Assembly: GCA_022760475.1 (NCBI GenBank)
Contig: JALEFZ010000005.1
Span: 124,001 to 188,000, forward strand
Source of the DNA: Bacteroidia bacterium
GTDB lineage: Bacteria; Bacteroidota; Bacteroidia; J057
Direction: 5' to 3'
DNA length: 64,000 nt
The notes below the pieces were generated by a model, which was given only the letters and a program-made list of their open reading frames with translations, was not told where the DNA came from and ran no database searches. The position numbers and the translations under genes are program-made. Of this stretch, positions 6,153 through 14,316 are shown in pieces (within the stretch, counting starts at the first letter, position 1; each line of letters begins with the position of its first letter).

Positions 6153-9017
6153 CTATCTGACGACAAGCTTTTTATTATAAATGCCTTGGCTTCCCTCCAG
6201 GATTAGAAGGTAAACCCCCTTCTGCCAGGATGAAGTGTCCAGTTCAAACCAGGTATTGCCATCCAAATCAAGATTGATGCCCTCAACCTTTTCGATGAGC
6301 CTTCCTTGCAAATCCAGCACTGAAAGATCAGTAGTAAAGGAGTTCGGCAAATGAATCTTCAGGTTCAGAGATTCTCCCCTTGTCAGAGGATTGGGGTAAA
6401 CTTCCAGAGCAGATTTCTGATAATCAGGGGTATAAGTTTCTATGGTTTTAGAATACTCGAAACTGCCATCCTGATCCACCATTTTTAGTTGGTAATAATT
6501 CCTGCCGGGCAGTGGGTCTTTATCCACGAAGGAATAGCGGACTACTTCCTGGCTGTTGCCTGCTGCCTGGATGTTGCCGATTTCGTCAAAGGAAGTTCCA
6601 TCAGGAGACCTCCGCAGTTCAAAGTAATGGCTGTTGCTTTCATTGGCTGTAAACCAATCAAGGGAAACAGAATTATTCTCTTGAATATATTCTGCTTGAA
6701 AGTCTAGCAGTTCAACTGGAAGGAAGCCAGGCGTATTGCCAGCTGTCAAGACAAGGTCAACTTGTTGCCCGCCATAAATCCCGCGTGGCATATTGACCAC
6801 AACTTCAGATTCATTTACCGATGCGTTATAGGTAACACCGGGACCACTGTATTCGCCATCAAGTGTTATGGTGATCTGGTTTTCAACCTGCCTTGGATCT
6901 GAAACCGAGAGGTAAACCTTGGTAGAATCGCTCCTAAGCATCATAGTTGCCGCCTTATCAGCGCGTACGCCAAAGCCCCATGGGGTATTAAAGTTCTGAT
7001 TGGCAGAGTAAAAGACCGCCTGGCATAGTTGAACCGAAGGCTTATAGACTACCTGAGCATTCTGGCTATGCTTCAATATTTGGACTGGGAGGTTATTGGC
7101 AATGGATTCAGTTTGTAGGGCAGTTACATTTGGAATGACTATATATTCGTAGTCTTCATTCTGCGGATTCCGCTGATGGTTGATCGACAACTGGAACATA
7201 TTGACATTCCTTAGGGAATTGTCTGAGTTGGACTGGTCGATGTCTCTCCATCTACGGGAGCGTACTTCCGCCCACAGCTTTAAGTCCACGCCCCCATTGG
7301 GGATGATGATATAGCCAATGTCATCATGGTGGAACCAACTGATCTGTGAGATGTTGTTGAAGTCTCTTTGGGTATTGGTAGAAAGGGAAATTCTCCTTTT
7401 TCCAGTTCCGGTATCATAGGTGACTTCTCCCCTTCTTTCTGCCTGATTAAGGGTGGTCCAGGTTTCACCGCTGGCAGTACCCACCTGTTGAATTTTACTT
7501 CCCAGAAAGGCAAAGGCATCATCAAAGATGAAATATCCCTTATTGGCGTGGATGGAAGAATAAGGATGGCTCCGGTCATATTGAAAAGCCCCCAATGTAT
7601 GTGTACCATCTGAAAGCCCACCAGCAAAATCATTTGCGGAGTTCATGGTATTGGCACCTGCGATGGTTGGTTGCCCAGTCTTTTGTTCACAGGTAGTGCC
7701 TGGAATAGAGGTATAGTTCATGCCAAGCCTTGCTTCCAGGTATTCCATCCCATCAATCCTGAAATAGGTAGCCCCATCTGCCATGTGATAATTCAGGGTC
7801 GGATAACCAATTCCAAGTTCTTTGGCTCCTGTACGCCTGGAACACATCCTTACCACCAGGTGGTTGTCAGTTCTGGCGTGTACCAGCATATCACTTGCAA
7901 AAAAGAATTTTGATTTGCTGACCACCTGCGGCCTATTGGGATCTATGGAGCGGAGGCGCAGGTCCATCAATTCATTGTATTGAGCCTGGGTGAAGCCATG
8001 TGGCGAAAGGGTTGCCCGACGGGCAAGTTCTCGCATCAGATTGCCAAATTGCCGTCCCTGGCCATATTTCTGCGGGTTAAGGACGATTCTACCTGCTACA
8101 GATAAGTCCATGGTGGTTTTATAAAGGAAAAGTTCCATTCCTTCCTTAATGCTGGTGTATATCTCCTGATACTGGGCGGCACTCAAATCCCATTGGCTTC
8201 CCCCTACAATTTCGGTGTAGAAGGTCATGTCAGATAAAAACACCAATCCATAATTACCCCAAAGCATTTGACCGCCCTGGCTACAGTGTTGGTGCCAGCC
8301 ATAATCAGTGGTTAGACCTGTATGAGGATAGTTTGGAGCCTGGGTTTGAGTTCCCGCGCCTTTGCGGAGGACTGAAGCAACGGTATCCTGTGCCCTGGCA
8401 GCTTTGCCGGTATCGTTCAGGTAGGCTGCGAGGGACATGGCCCCTACAAGTCTGGAAGACAGGTTGGCACCCAGGAGGGACTCTGTCCTCCCGTTGGTAC
8501 TTCCCCAAACGTAGTTATTGTAATAGGTGTTTATGTAACTGTGGATGGCTGCTGCATCTGGGTTGCTGCCTCGATCTGCCCTGAGTGCAGCATGCATGAG
8601 ACAGGAAGTTAGGCCAAGCCATCGCGGTAAGAATAGGTCTGTACGGGTCCAGTCTCCCCATGACCTGCTACCGGGTTGTGCGTTGTCAAACCAGTATTTC
8701 CATGCTTTGTAAATTGAATTTTTTAGGCTGTTACTTCCCTGGTAAGCAGGGTCAGCGTAATAAGCCTGAGCCATTTTCCTGATCCTGTACTGGAGAATGT
8801 AAAGATCTGATCCCCTATCGCTGAAACTTCCATTGGAATTCATCAAGGCAAGAATCTGTGGAATGGTCTTGTTTTCAGCTGGGAACCAAAGAGCTTGTCG
8901 GGCAGCCCTCGATCGAACTGTGTCTAGTGGAAATCCCGTTTGAGCATGAGTCTCAAATGGGATAAGAGCAAGTAGGAACAACAAGACCCATATAGGTCCA
9001 GTAATCTGTTTCCTCAT
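6153..9017 (-). CDS. Polysaccharide lyase family 8 (hyaluronate/chondroitin/xanthan lyase-like) with T9SS sorting domain
   Basis: 954 residues from the Met at 9017. An 18-codon upstream extension to 9071 is possible but would put extra residues before a normal signal peptide (MRKQITGPIW, cleavage near THAQ). Residues about 25-380 form the alpha/alpha toroid typical of PL8, with a GANLSSRL segment carrying the probable catalytic-site Asn. The DYGWHQHCSQGG...GNYG segment carries the His and Tyr of the beta-elimination site. The centre (about 400-770) is the PL8 beta-sandwich. A fibronectin-like region follows and the T9SS type A domain (YPNPLTRGE to YNKKLVVR) ends the protein. It should cut a uronic-acid-containing polysaccharide outside the cell. 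No SusC/SusD or sulfatase gene lies nearby, so the substrate cannot be deduced. Confidence 0.88.
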   Translation of the reverse strand: MRKQITGPIWVLLFLLALIPFETHAQTGFPLDTVRSRAARQALWFPAENKTIPQILALMNSNGSFSDRGSDLYILQYRIRKMAQAYYADPAYQGSNSLKNSIYKAWKYWFDNAQPGSRSWGDWTRTDLFLPRWLGLTSCLMHAALRADRGSNPDAAAIHSYINTYYNNYVWGSTNGRTESLLGANLSSRLVGAMSLAAYLNDTGKAARAQDTVASVLRKGAGTQTQAPNYPHTGLTTDYGWHQHCSQGGQMLWGNYGLVFLSDMTFYTEIVGGSQWDLSAAQYQEIYTSIKEGMELFLYKTTMDLSVAGRIVLNPQKYGQGRQFGNLMRELARRATLSPHGFTQAQYNELMDLRLRSIDPNRPQVVSKSKFFFASDMLVHARTDNHLVVRMCSRRTGAKELGIGYPTLNYHMADGATYFRIDGMEYLEARLGMNYTSIPGTTCEQKTGQPTIAGANTMNSANDFAGGLSDGTHTLGAFQYDRSHPYSSIHANKGYFIFDDAFAFLGSKIQQVGTASGETWTTLNQAERRGEVTYDTGTGKRRISLSTNTQRDFNNISQISWFHHDDIGYIIIPNGGVDLKLWAEVRSRRWRDIDQSNSDNSLRNVNMFQLSINHQRNPQNEDYEYIVIPNVTALQTESIANNLPVQILKHSQNAQVVYKPSVQLCQAVFYSANQNFNTPWGFGVRADKAATMMLRSDSTKVYLSVSDPRQVENQITITLDGEYSGPGVTYNASVNESEVVVNMPRGIYGGQQVDLVLTAGNTPGFLPVELLDFQAEYIQENNSVSLDWFTANESNSHYFELRRSPDGTSFDEIGNIQAAGNSQEVVRYSFVDKDPLPGRNYYQLKMVDQDGSFEYSKTIETYTPDYQKSALEVYPNPLTRGESLNLKIHLPNSFTTDLSVLDLQGRLIEKVEGINLDLDGNTWFELDTSSWQKGVYLLILEGSQGIYNKKLVVR

Positions 9018-9385
9018 AGTGTTAGGTTTGTCTGGGTTTGGATAAAAAATAAACCTGTTCTCAATGGCCAATTTTTAACCATGACTTTTTAGTCAAAAAT
9101 TAATCCAAGTATCCCAATCATTCTTCAGTGGTTATTTTATAGTAAAAAAAGAAAGCCTCAATCTCATTTTGGGATTTTTTTTCTCATTTTGAGAAAAACC
9201 TCCTGTCCTTAGCCTTGGGAGATGGGCTATAGATGGAAAAAAAAGCATGTATGAGAATCTGATATGAATGATTGGGGGATGGAAATAAACAATCGGAATT
9301 GTGGAATCAGTGTTATAGTTTTGGAACTTTATTGATAATCAGTCGAAAGTCCTCCCTGATAGCAGGAAGAGCATAATAGGATCAC
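9018..9385. other. Divergent intergenic region between the lyase gene and rlmB
   Basis: No gene is seen in these 368 bases. They hold an AT-rich hairpin at 9178-9198 (arms TTTTTCTCA and TGAGAAAAA, 3-nt loop), and the 8-mer TCTCATTT occurs both in it and 20 bp upstream. A TAGTTTTG at 9316-9323 matches the -7 element TAnnTTTG of Bacteroidota promoters and points to rlmB, but no TTG sits at the right distance upstream. Confidence 0.4.
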
Positions 9386-10159
9386 ATGGATAGAAGAAGG
9401 AGAAAGCAGCCAAAAAAAATTGACGAAAACATCATTTTCGGTTTTCATCCCGTAATGGAGGCCATGCAGGCAGGGCAACCTGTAGATAAATTACTAATCC
9501 GCAAGGGAATGCAGCCTGATAGGGCTTCCAGAATCAGGACACTGGCAAAAGAAAGTAATGCCCAGGTTCAGGTTGTACCTGATGAAAAGTTACAGCGGTT
9601 GGTTGGAGATGTGAACCATCAGGGGGTTGTAGCCATGTTATCTTTGGTTGATTACCATGAGCTAGAAACTTTGATTCAAGACATCAAGACCTTTGACAAA
9701 GTTCCATTGCTATTGATGTTGGATGGAATCACTGACGTCAGAAACTTTGGTGCCATTGCACGAACGGCTGAGTGCATGGGAGCACAAGGGATCATCATTC
9801 CCCTGGAAGGTGCGGCTCCTATTTCGCCTGTGGCCATAAAAACTTCTGCCGGGGCTTTAAGTTACCTCCCCATTTGTAGAGAGAAAAATCTTGTTGACAG
9901 CTTATTGATGCTGAATTCTTACGGCATCCAAAGTGTAGCTAGCACAGAAAAAGCCAACGATTCTTTCTTTGAACTGGATCTGAGCCAACCCACATGTATA
10001 ATAATGGGTTCCGAAGATAAAGGCATTTCTTCCTCTTTACTGAAGAGGGTAGATAAATTAGCAAAAATACCACTTGCAGGTCGTGTCCAGTCGCTCAATG
10101 TTTCGGTAGCAGCAGGAATGGTGCTGAGTGAAGCTGTGCGCCAGAGATCTGCCAAATAA
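9386..10159 (+). CDS. rlmB: 23S rRNA (guanosine-2'-O-)-methyltransferase of the RlmB/TrmH (SPOUT) family
   Basis: 257 residues, matching RlmB. An N-terminal substrate-binding domain (about 12-90, IIFGFHPVMEAM...) is followed by a SPOUT methyltransferase domain. All three family motifs are visible: LDGITDVRNFGAIARTAE with the catalytic-site Asn/Arg, IIMGSEDKGIS, and LAGRVQSLNVSVAAGMVLSE with the knot. The RlmB type methylates G2251 in the peptidyl-transferase loop of 23S rRNA; family members also act on other sites, so the exact base is inferred. The basic N-terminus (DRRRRKQPKK) may help rRNA binding. The Omp85-like gene follows after 8 bp, so the two are likely co-transcribed. Confidence 0.92.
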   Translation: MDRRRRKQPKKIDENIIFGFHPVMEAMQAGQPVDKLLIRKGMQPDRASRIRTLAKESNAQVQVVPDEKLQRLVGDVNHQGVVAMLSLVDYHELETLIQDIKTFDKVPLLLMLDGITDVRNFGAIARTAECMGAQGIIIPLEGAAPISPVAIKTSAGALSYLPICREKNLVDSLLMLNSYGIQSVASTEKANDSFFELDLSQPTCIIMGSEDKGISSSLLKRVDKLAKIPLAGRVQSLNVSVAAGMVLSEAVRQRSAK

Positions 10160-10167
10160 GATTCCTG

Positions 10168-11937
10168 GTGAATCCATGGCGTAAAACATGCTTATACCTT
10201 GCCGTGTTGACCCTGGCTTTGGGGCAAGTTAAGCCTGCCTTTGCCCAATGGAAACCCAAATTCATTGTTGCCGATCCCTTCGCAGAAATCCCTGCTAAAC
10301 TTCAAAAAGATTTATTGTCCAGCAAAGACAGCCTGGACGCAGCCCTGGTGATGAATATCCATGCCAGCCTCATGCAAAATGAAGGATGGCTGGAATACTC
10401 CTTTCAAGGCTTAAAATTGGATGGCGACAGCCTGCTGCTTCAAATTCATCAAGGACCTCGCTATATCTTTTCTGAGCTAAGGTTTGATGGCTTGGGAGAA
10501 GCCTACATCAGCCGGGCAGGACTGGAGCGCTGGCAGAAAGCAAAAAGGCCAGTCAATTGGAAATTGCTCGAAAAGGGGCTTGAAAAATGCCTGCAGCTAT
10601 TTCAGGAAGAGGGCTATCCATTTGCTTCATTTCAGAAAGGAGATCTACATTTCACCAAAGAAGAAGGTCAAATTATGACTGAGGTGAGTTATGCCTTTCA
10701 GTCCGGGCCATTGATACGCATAGACTCCATTGAGATCAAAGGTAACATCAGGGAAAACCTCAATTTTGTAACAGGTTTGATCAGGCTAAGGAAAGGCGAT
10801 GTCTATCAGCACAGCAGGATCAGTGAGATTCCTCGGATACTCAACAATTCCATCTATTACCAAAAAGCCCAAAAAGCACAAGTTACCTTTACCCCATTTG
10901 AAACTGCTCGATTGGTGCTAAATCTTGAGCAAAAAAAGTCGGGTAAGTTTGATGTGTTGATTGGATTTTTGCCCAATCCCGATCAAAACAGCGACCGACG
11001 CCTGAGGGTTACAGGTAGCATGGACATATTGCTTGTCAGCCCTTTGAAGCAGGGTGAAATCATTCAGCTCAAATATGAAAGCCTGATAGAAGGGACGCAG
11101 AATACCGTAGTCGGAATCAAATTGCCCTACATCCTAAGAACCCCCTTGAAGGCAGAAGCTCAATTGAACCTTTACCAGCAGGAAGAAGATTTTTTGAATG
11201 TAAATTTCTCAGCTACAGGTATTTATGCCTTTAATCCTTTTTTGGAGGGGAAATTCTTTGTTGAACGGCGTCAAACCATTCTTCTTGGAGATTCTACTGC
11301 CTTTAATCAACTGGAAAATCCCCCCGAACTGGACGGCAACCGAACAATTTTTGGTGGGGGTGGCAGCTATAAGAAGCTGGACTTCCAACAAAACCCCTCC
11401 AAGGGGTGGGATGTAGAACTAAGGTTAGGGGTAGGGCAGCGCGCCATCAGTGAGAACCCGCTTGCGCCGGAAGCCTGGTATGAAGGCAGGCCTTTGGTCC
11501 AACCCATCCAGGTGGTAGAATTGGAAGCCCATAGGTATTTCTCTTTGTTTCCTCGAAATGTACTCCACATTGCGAATCAAACCCGCTGGCTAGGCGCTCC
11601 AGAATATTTCCGTAACGACCAATGGCAAATTGGAGGGATACAAAACCTCAGGGGCTTCAATGAAAATCAATTTCTTACGGACTTCTTCTCCCTTTCTACC
11701 CTTGAATATCGTTTCCAGCTAGAACAACGTTCATTTTTGGTAGCCTTCGCTGATTGGGCCTACCTGAGAGATCGGGTGAATGACCTAAGTTTACAGCCAC
11801 TTGGTTTGGGCATCGGAATGAATTATGGGACCAAGGCTGGGATTTTATCTATTTATTATGCGGTGGGAAGAAGCAGTCAACAGGCATTTAGACCCAGTAG
11901 CGGAAAAATTCATTTGGGTTTTGTGAATCAGTTTTGA
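10168..11937 (+). CDS. Omp85-family outer membrane protein (BamA/TamA-like) with POTRA domains
   Basis: 589 residues from a GTG start, 8 bp after the rlmB stop. The signal peptide ends near AFAQ (about 27). Residues about 30-260 hold POTRA-like repeats (for example GPRYIFSELRFDGLG and GPLIRIDSIEIKGN). A 16-strand-type Omp85 barrel follows, with a terminal strand ending in Phe (HLGFVNQF). It is shorter than BamA (about 800 residues) and closer to TamA or a two-partner translocator. It probably inserts or exports proteins or lipids at the outer membrane, but its client is unknown. Bacteroidota commonly carry several such paralogues besides the essential BamA. The GTG start was chosen because the signal peptide begins there and no ATG lies upstream in frame. 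Confidence 0.82.
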   Translation: MNPWRKTCLYLAVLTLALGQVKPAFAQWKPKFIVADPFAEIPAKLQKDLLSSKDSLDAALVMNIHASLMQNEGWLEYSFQGLKLDGDSLLLQIHQGPRYIFSELRFDGLGEAYISRAGLERWQKAKRPVNWKLLEKGLEKCLQLFQEEGYPFASFQKGDLHFTKEEGQIMTEVSYAFQSGPLIRIDSIEIKGNIRENLNFVTGLIRLRKGDVYQHSRISEIPRILNNSIYYQKAQKAQVTFTPFETARLVLNLEQKKSGKFDVLIGFLPNPDQNSDRRLRVTGSMDILLVSPLKQGEIIQLKYESLIEGTQNTVVGIKLPYILRTPLKAEAQLNLYQQEEDFLNVNFSATGIYAFNPFLEGKFFVERRQTILLGDSTAFNQLENPPELDGNRTIFGGGGSYKKLDFQQNPSKGWDVELRLGVGQRAISENPLAPEAWYEGRPLVQPIQVVELEAHRYFSLFPRNVLHIANQTRWLGAPEYFRNDQWQIGGIQNLRGFNENQFLTDFFSLSTLEYRFQLEQRSFLVAFADWAYLRDRVNDLSLQPLGLGIGMNYGTKAGILSIYYAVGRSSQQAFRPSSGKIHLGFVNQF

Positions 11938-12002
11938 AGCCGTATAGTCATTCTTGATTTTTATGGAAAAGGCACATCTAAATAACCTAAATCTAAAAAG
12001 AT

Positions 12003-12671
12003 ATGAAAAGTTTATTCCTGCTCCCCATTCTACTGCTTTCTACCGCATTTGCGCAACAAAAATTAATTCATACCCCCAAGTTTCACCATAAGTCGGAGCA
12101 TTTTGATTTAGCGAAAAAACTTTCTGATTCACTTTACCAATACAAGTATTATCCCAATGGCCAGGTAAAGCACAAGTTCACCAAGGCTTTCGCAACGGGT
12201 ACATGGGAGGGCTATTTTGAAAATGGAAAGCCCCGATACAAATTGGAATTCAAAGACCGGCGAAGGGATGGCTGGCAAACATGGTGGGATAGGAATGGTG
12301 ATACCCTATTCCATTATACCATCAAAGAAAATATGTATAACAATCATGGAGCTGATAGCATAGTCCATGCAGAATTTAAGTTGTTAAAAGCTGAGGCAGA
12401 TCCAAAGGATATTGGGGAATTGAGAAGAAAACTTAAGTATCCCCAAATCTTAAGAGATGCTGGAATTTCAGGACGAATGTTACATGCATTTAAGGTAAGT
12501 AAGGAAGGCAAGGTCATAGACTACCGTACACTTTCTGGCATTCACCCCATTGTTGACCAAATTTATCTGCTTGAACTCCTTGACCTTACATTTGATCCTG
12601 CCATTGGTTATGACGATAAGCCCGTAGATTCCTGGGTAAAAATCCCCAACAGCTTTTTTATCATTGACTGA
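12003..12671 (+). CDS. Secreted MORN-repeat / TonB C-terminal domain protein
   Basis: 222 residues with a signal peptide (1-18, ending AFAQ). Residues about 45-105 carry two or three MORN-like units (YYPNGQVKHKF, WEGYFENGKPRYKLEF, DGWQTWWDRNGDTLFHY). The C-terminal 90 residues match the TonB C-terminal fold, with LKYPQILRDAGISGRML, then F.VSKEGKVIDYRTLSGIHP and the last strand before WVKIP. There is no N-terminal TonB-type transmembrane anchor, so it is not a classical energy transducer. In Bacteroidota this domain also occurs in periplasmic proteins of unknown role. It follows the Omp85 gene after 65 bp with no clear terminator and may act with it, which is inference. Confidence 0.75.
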   Translation: MKSLFLLPILLLSTAFAQQKLIHTPKFHHKSEHFDLAKKLSDSLYQYKYYPNGQVKHKFTKAFATGTWEGYFENGKPRYKLEFKDRRRDGWQTWWDRNGDTLFHYTIKENMYNNHGADSIVHAEFKLLKAEADPKDIGELRRKLKYPQILRDAGISGRMLHAFKVSKEGKVIDYRTLSGIHPIVDQIYLLELLDLTFDPAIGYDDKPVDSWVKIPNSFFIID

Positions 12672-12694
12672 CCCCGTTGCTTAGGCTTTGATTT

Positions 12695-14080
12695 TTAGAT
12701 TAAGGTTAGTTTCCTATTGATTTCCAGAGCCATTGCCTCCTGCTTGAGCTCTTTTTTCATATCTCTCATGAAGTCAATCACCTCATCCAGGTAGCGATTG
12801 AGGTCAGGTTGGGTAATGTAGGAATGAATGATGTAAACCGATTCGCCTACCAGTCCCATTCGTTCGCTGTTCCATACCCCGGTGCCCATTTTACAAGTTG
12901 CTCCTCCAAATCTTTCTGCCATGAATTTAAGCGCTTCTTCACGCTGGTTGCTGGAATCGAAATGCTGATTCCCATTGATGGTGGAGGGAATATAGATTCC
13001 AATGCTGTTGGTTCTCTCCAGGCGGTCAACCGTAGCTGCTACTACTTCCGAAATTTCTTCAGGATAAGTCTCTGTAGGCTCTTGCAAACGGAAAGTAGGA
13101 AAATCCTTCATGTAGGGAACCACATAGTCTGCGGCATCCTTGGCTTTTTCGAAATCTTCCTGATTTTTGATCTGAGTTAGGAGGGTAAATACCGAGGTTT
13201 CTTCTACCCTTATGTTTCTTTTGAGCTCTTTTACCAGGTACTGGACATCTTTAAGGCCCTCACGGGTTCCGTGAGAAAGCACGATGACCTGTGTGGCATC
13301 TTCCAGCATCCCATAAATGGCATCGTCCAATTTTCCATGGATATTCACCACAATGTTGGAGTATTGCTGTTTGATTTTATCCATCAGGATGGTAGTCTGA
13401 GTAGCAATAGGCAGGTGCTCATCCTTCTCTGGAAAAAGGATGTCATAGCCATCTGCATGGGTGAAAACCGTCCGGTTGTGCGGAATTTGCTGTCCCTTGA
13501 GCAGACGGGTGGGGATGGGATATTCCAAGTAGGCCGTGAGGGTCTTCCTGGTTTCAGCCAACTCCTTGGCCATGAGGGTTCCAAGGGTAGTTGAGCCTGT
13601 TCGATCTTGTGCATTAAGCAAAAGGATCATTTGTAGATCCTTATTTTCATTGGTTAGCCTTCTATTGGATTGCAAAAGGTAGTGTCCCAGAATCCTGGCA
13701 AGCTCAATGGCTACTTTTGAGTGCTTGTGCATGATTTCAAGGAAATGTTCTCGCTGGATAACCAGCACATCTACCTCACTGACAGCCATGACAGAAGCTG
13801 ATCTTGGCTGGTTTTCCAGGATACCAACCTCACCGAAGGTGTTTCCTGAAATTAAATAGGCAAGGATATTTTCCTTTCCTCGCACCAGACTCTTGACCGC
13901 TACAATTCCATTCATGATGAAATAAAGGGTCTTGCTGGGCTGTCCCTGCCATACAATCATGTCATTGGGAAAGTATTGTCTTACCTTGGTTTTATGAGAA
14001 ATGGCTTCCAGGTCCTCTTTTTTGAGGCCTGAAAACAGGCTTGAATTCTGTAGAGTGGCCAGGATATTATTGCTACGCAT
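12695..14080 (-). CDS. Cyclic-nucleotide-binding protein fused to a degenerate MinD-like domain and a C-terminal FGGAT domain
   Basis: 461 residues from the Met at 14080. The frame is open 27 codons further, but the extension is not domain-like. (1) A CRP-type cNMP-binding domain spans about 5-145, with phosphate-binding cassette GNTFGEVGILENQPRSA: Glu84 and Arg93-Ser94 are kept, as in cAMP binders. No helix-turn-helix follows. (2) Residues about 150-340 resemble the MinD/CpaE fold, but the Walker A position reads AQDRTGSTTL instead of KGGVGKTT. The Walker B strand VVNIHGKLDDA has Asn for Asp, so ATP hydrolysis is doubtful. (3) The last 100 residues carry GIYIPS..., AERFGGATCKMGTGVW and SYI...LNRYLDEVIDFM, a small domain I know only as short unnamed proteins. 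Divergent from an adenylate cyclase; probably its effector. Confidence 0.75.
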   Translation of the reverse strand: MRSNNILATLQNSSLFSGLKKEDLEAISHKTKVRQYFPNDMIVWQGQPSKTLYFIMNGIVAVKSLVRGKENILAYLISGNTFGEVGILENQPRSASVMAVSEVDVLVIQREHFLEIMHKHSKVAIELARILGHYLLQSNRRLTNENKDLQMILLLNAQDRTGSTTLGTLMAKELAETRKTLTAYLEYPIPTRLLKGQQIPHNRTVFTHADGYDILFPEKDEHLPIATQTTILMDKIKQQYSNIVVNIHGKLDDAIYGMLEDATQVIVLSHGTREGLKDVQYLVKELKRNIRVEETSVFTLLTQIKNQEDFEKAKDAADYVVPYMKDFPTFRLQEPTETYPEEISEVVAATVDRLERTNSIGIYIPSTINGNQHFDSSNQREEALKFMAERFGGATCKMGTGVWNSERMGLVGESVYIIHSYITQPDLNRYLDEVIDFMRDMKKELKQEAMALEINRKLTLI

Positions 14081-14316
14081 GCTAAGCCCAAAAATAAAAA
14101 TAGAAGAATCGCCTTTCAATCCGGCTCTGGGGAGGCTCAAGATACAGCATGACTGTATCATTAAAAAAATTTTGTCTGCGGAAATATCAATTTCCCCTCA
14201 TTATTTATAATCTTTGGGCTTTTGATCAATCTTTCGCAATTTGGAAATAAGAACCCCCTCCCAGACAATGGCATGAATTTTTCCCATCCATGTTTGTTTG
14301 ACATCGAATCGAAGGC

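Noticed and set aside
9178-9198. AT-rich hairpin as a riboswitch upstream of rlmB
   Set aside because: The stem is short and almost all A-T, with no conserved aptamer features.
14081-14161. 27-codon upstream extension of the cNMP-binding fusion protein
   Set aside because: The extension is Cys- and Gly-rich, unlike the conserved domain start, and reaches into the divergent promoter region.
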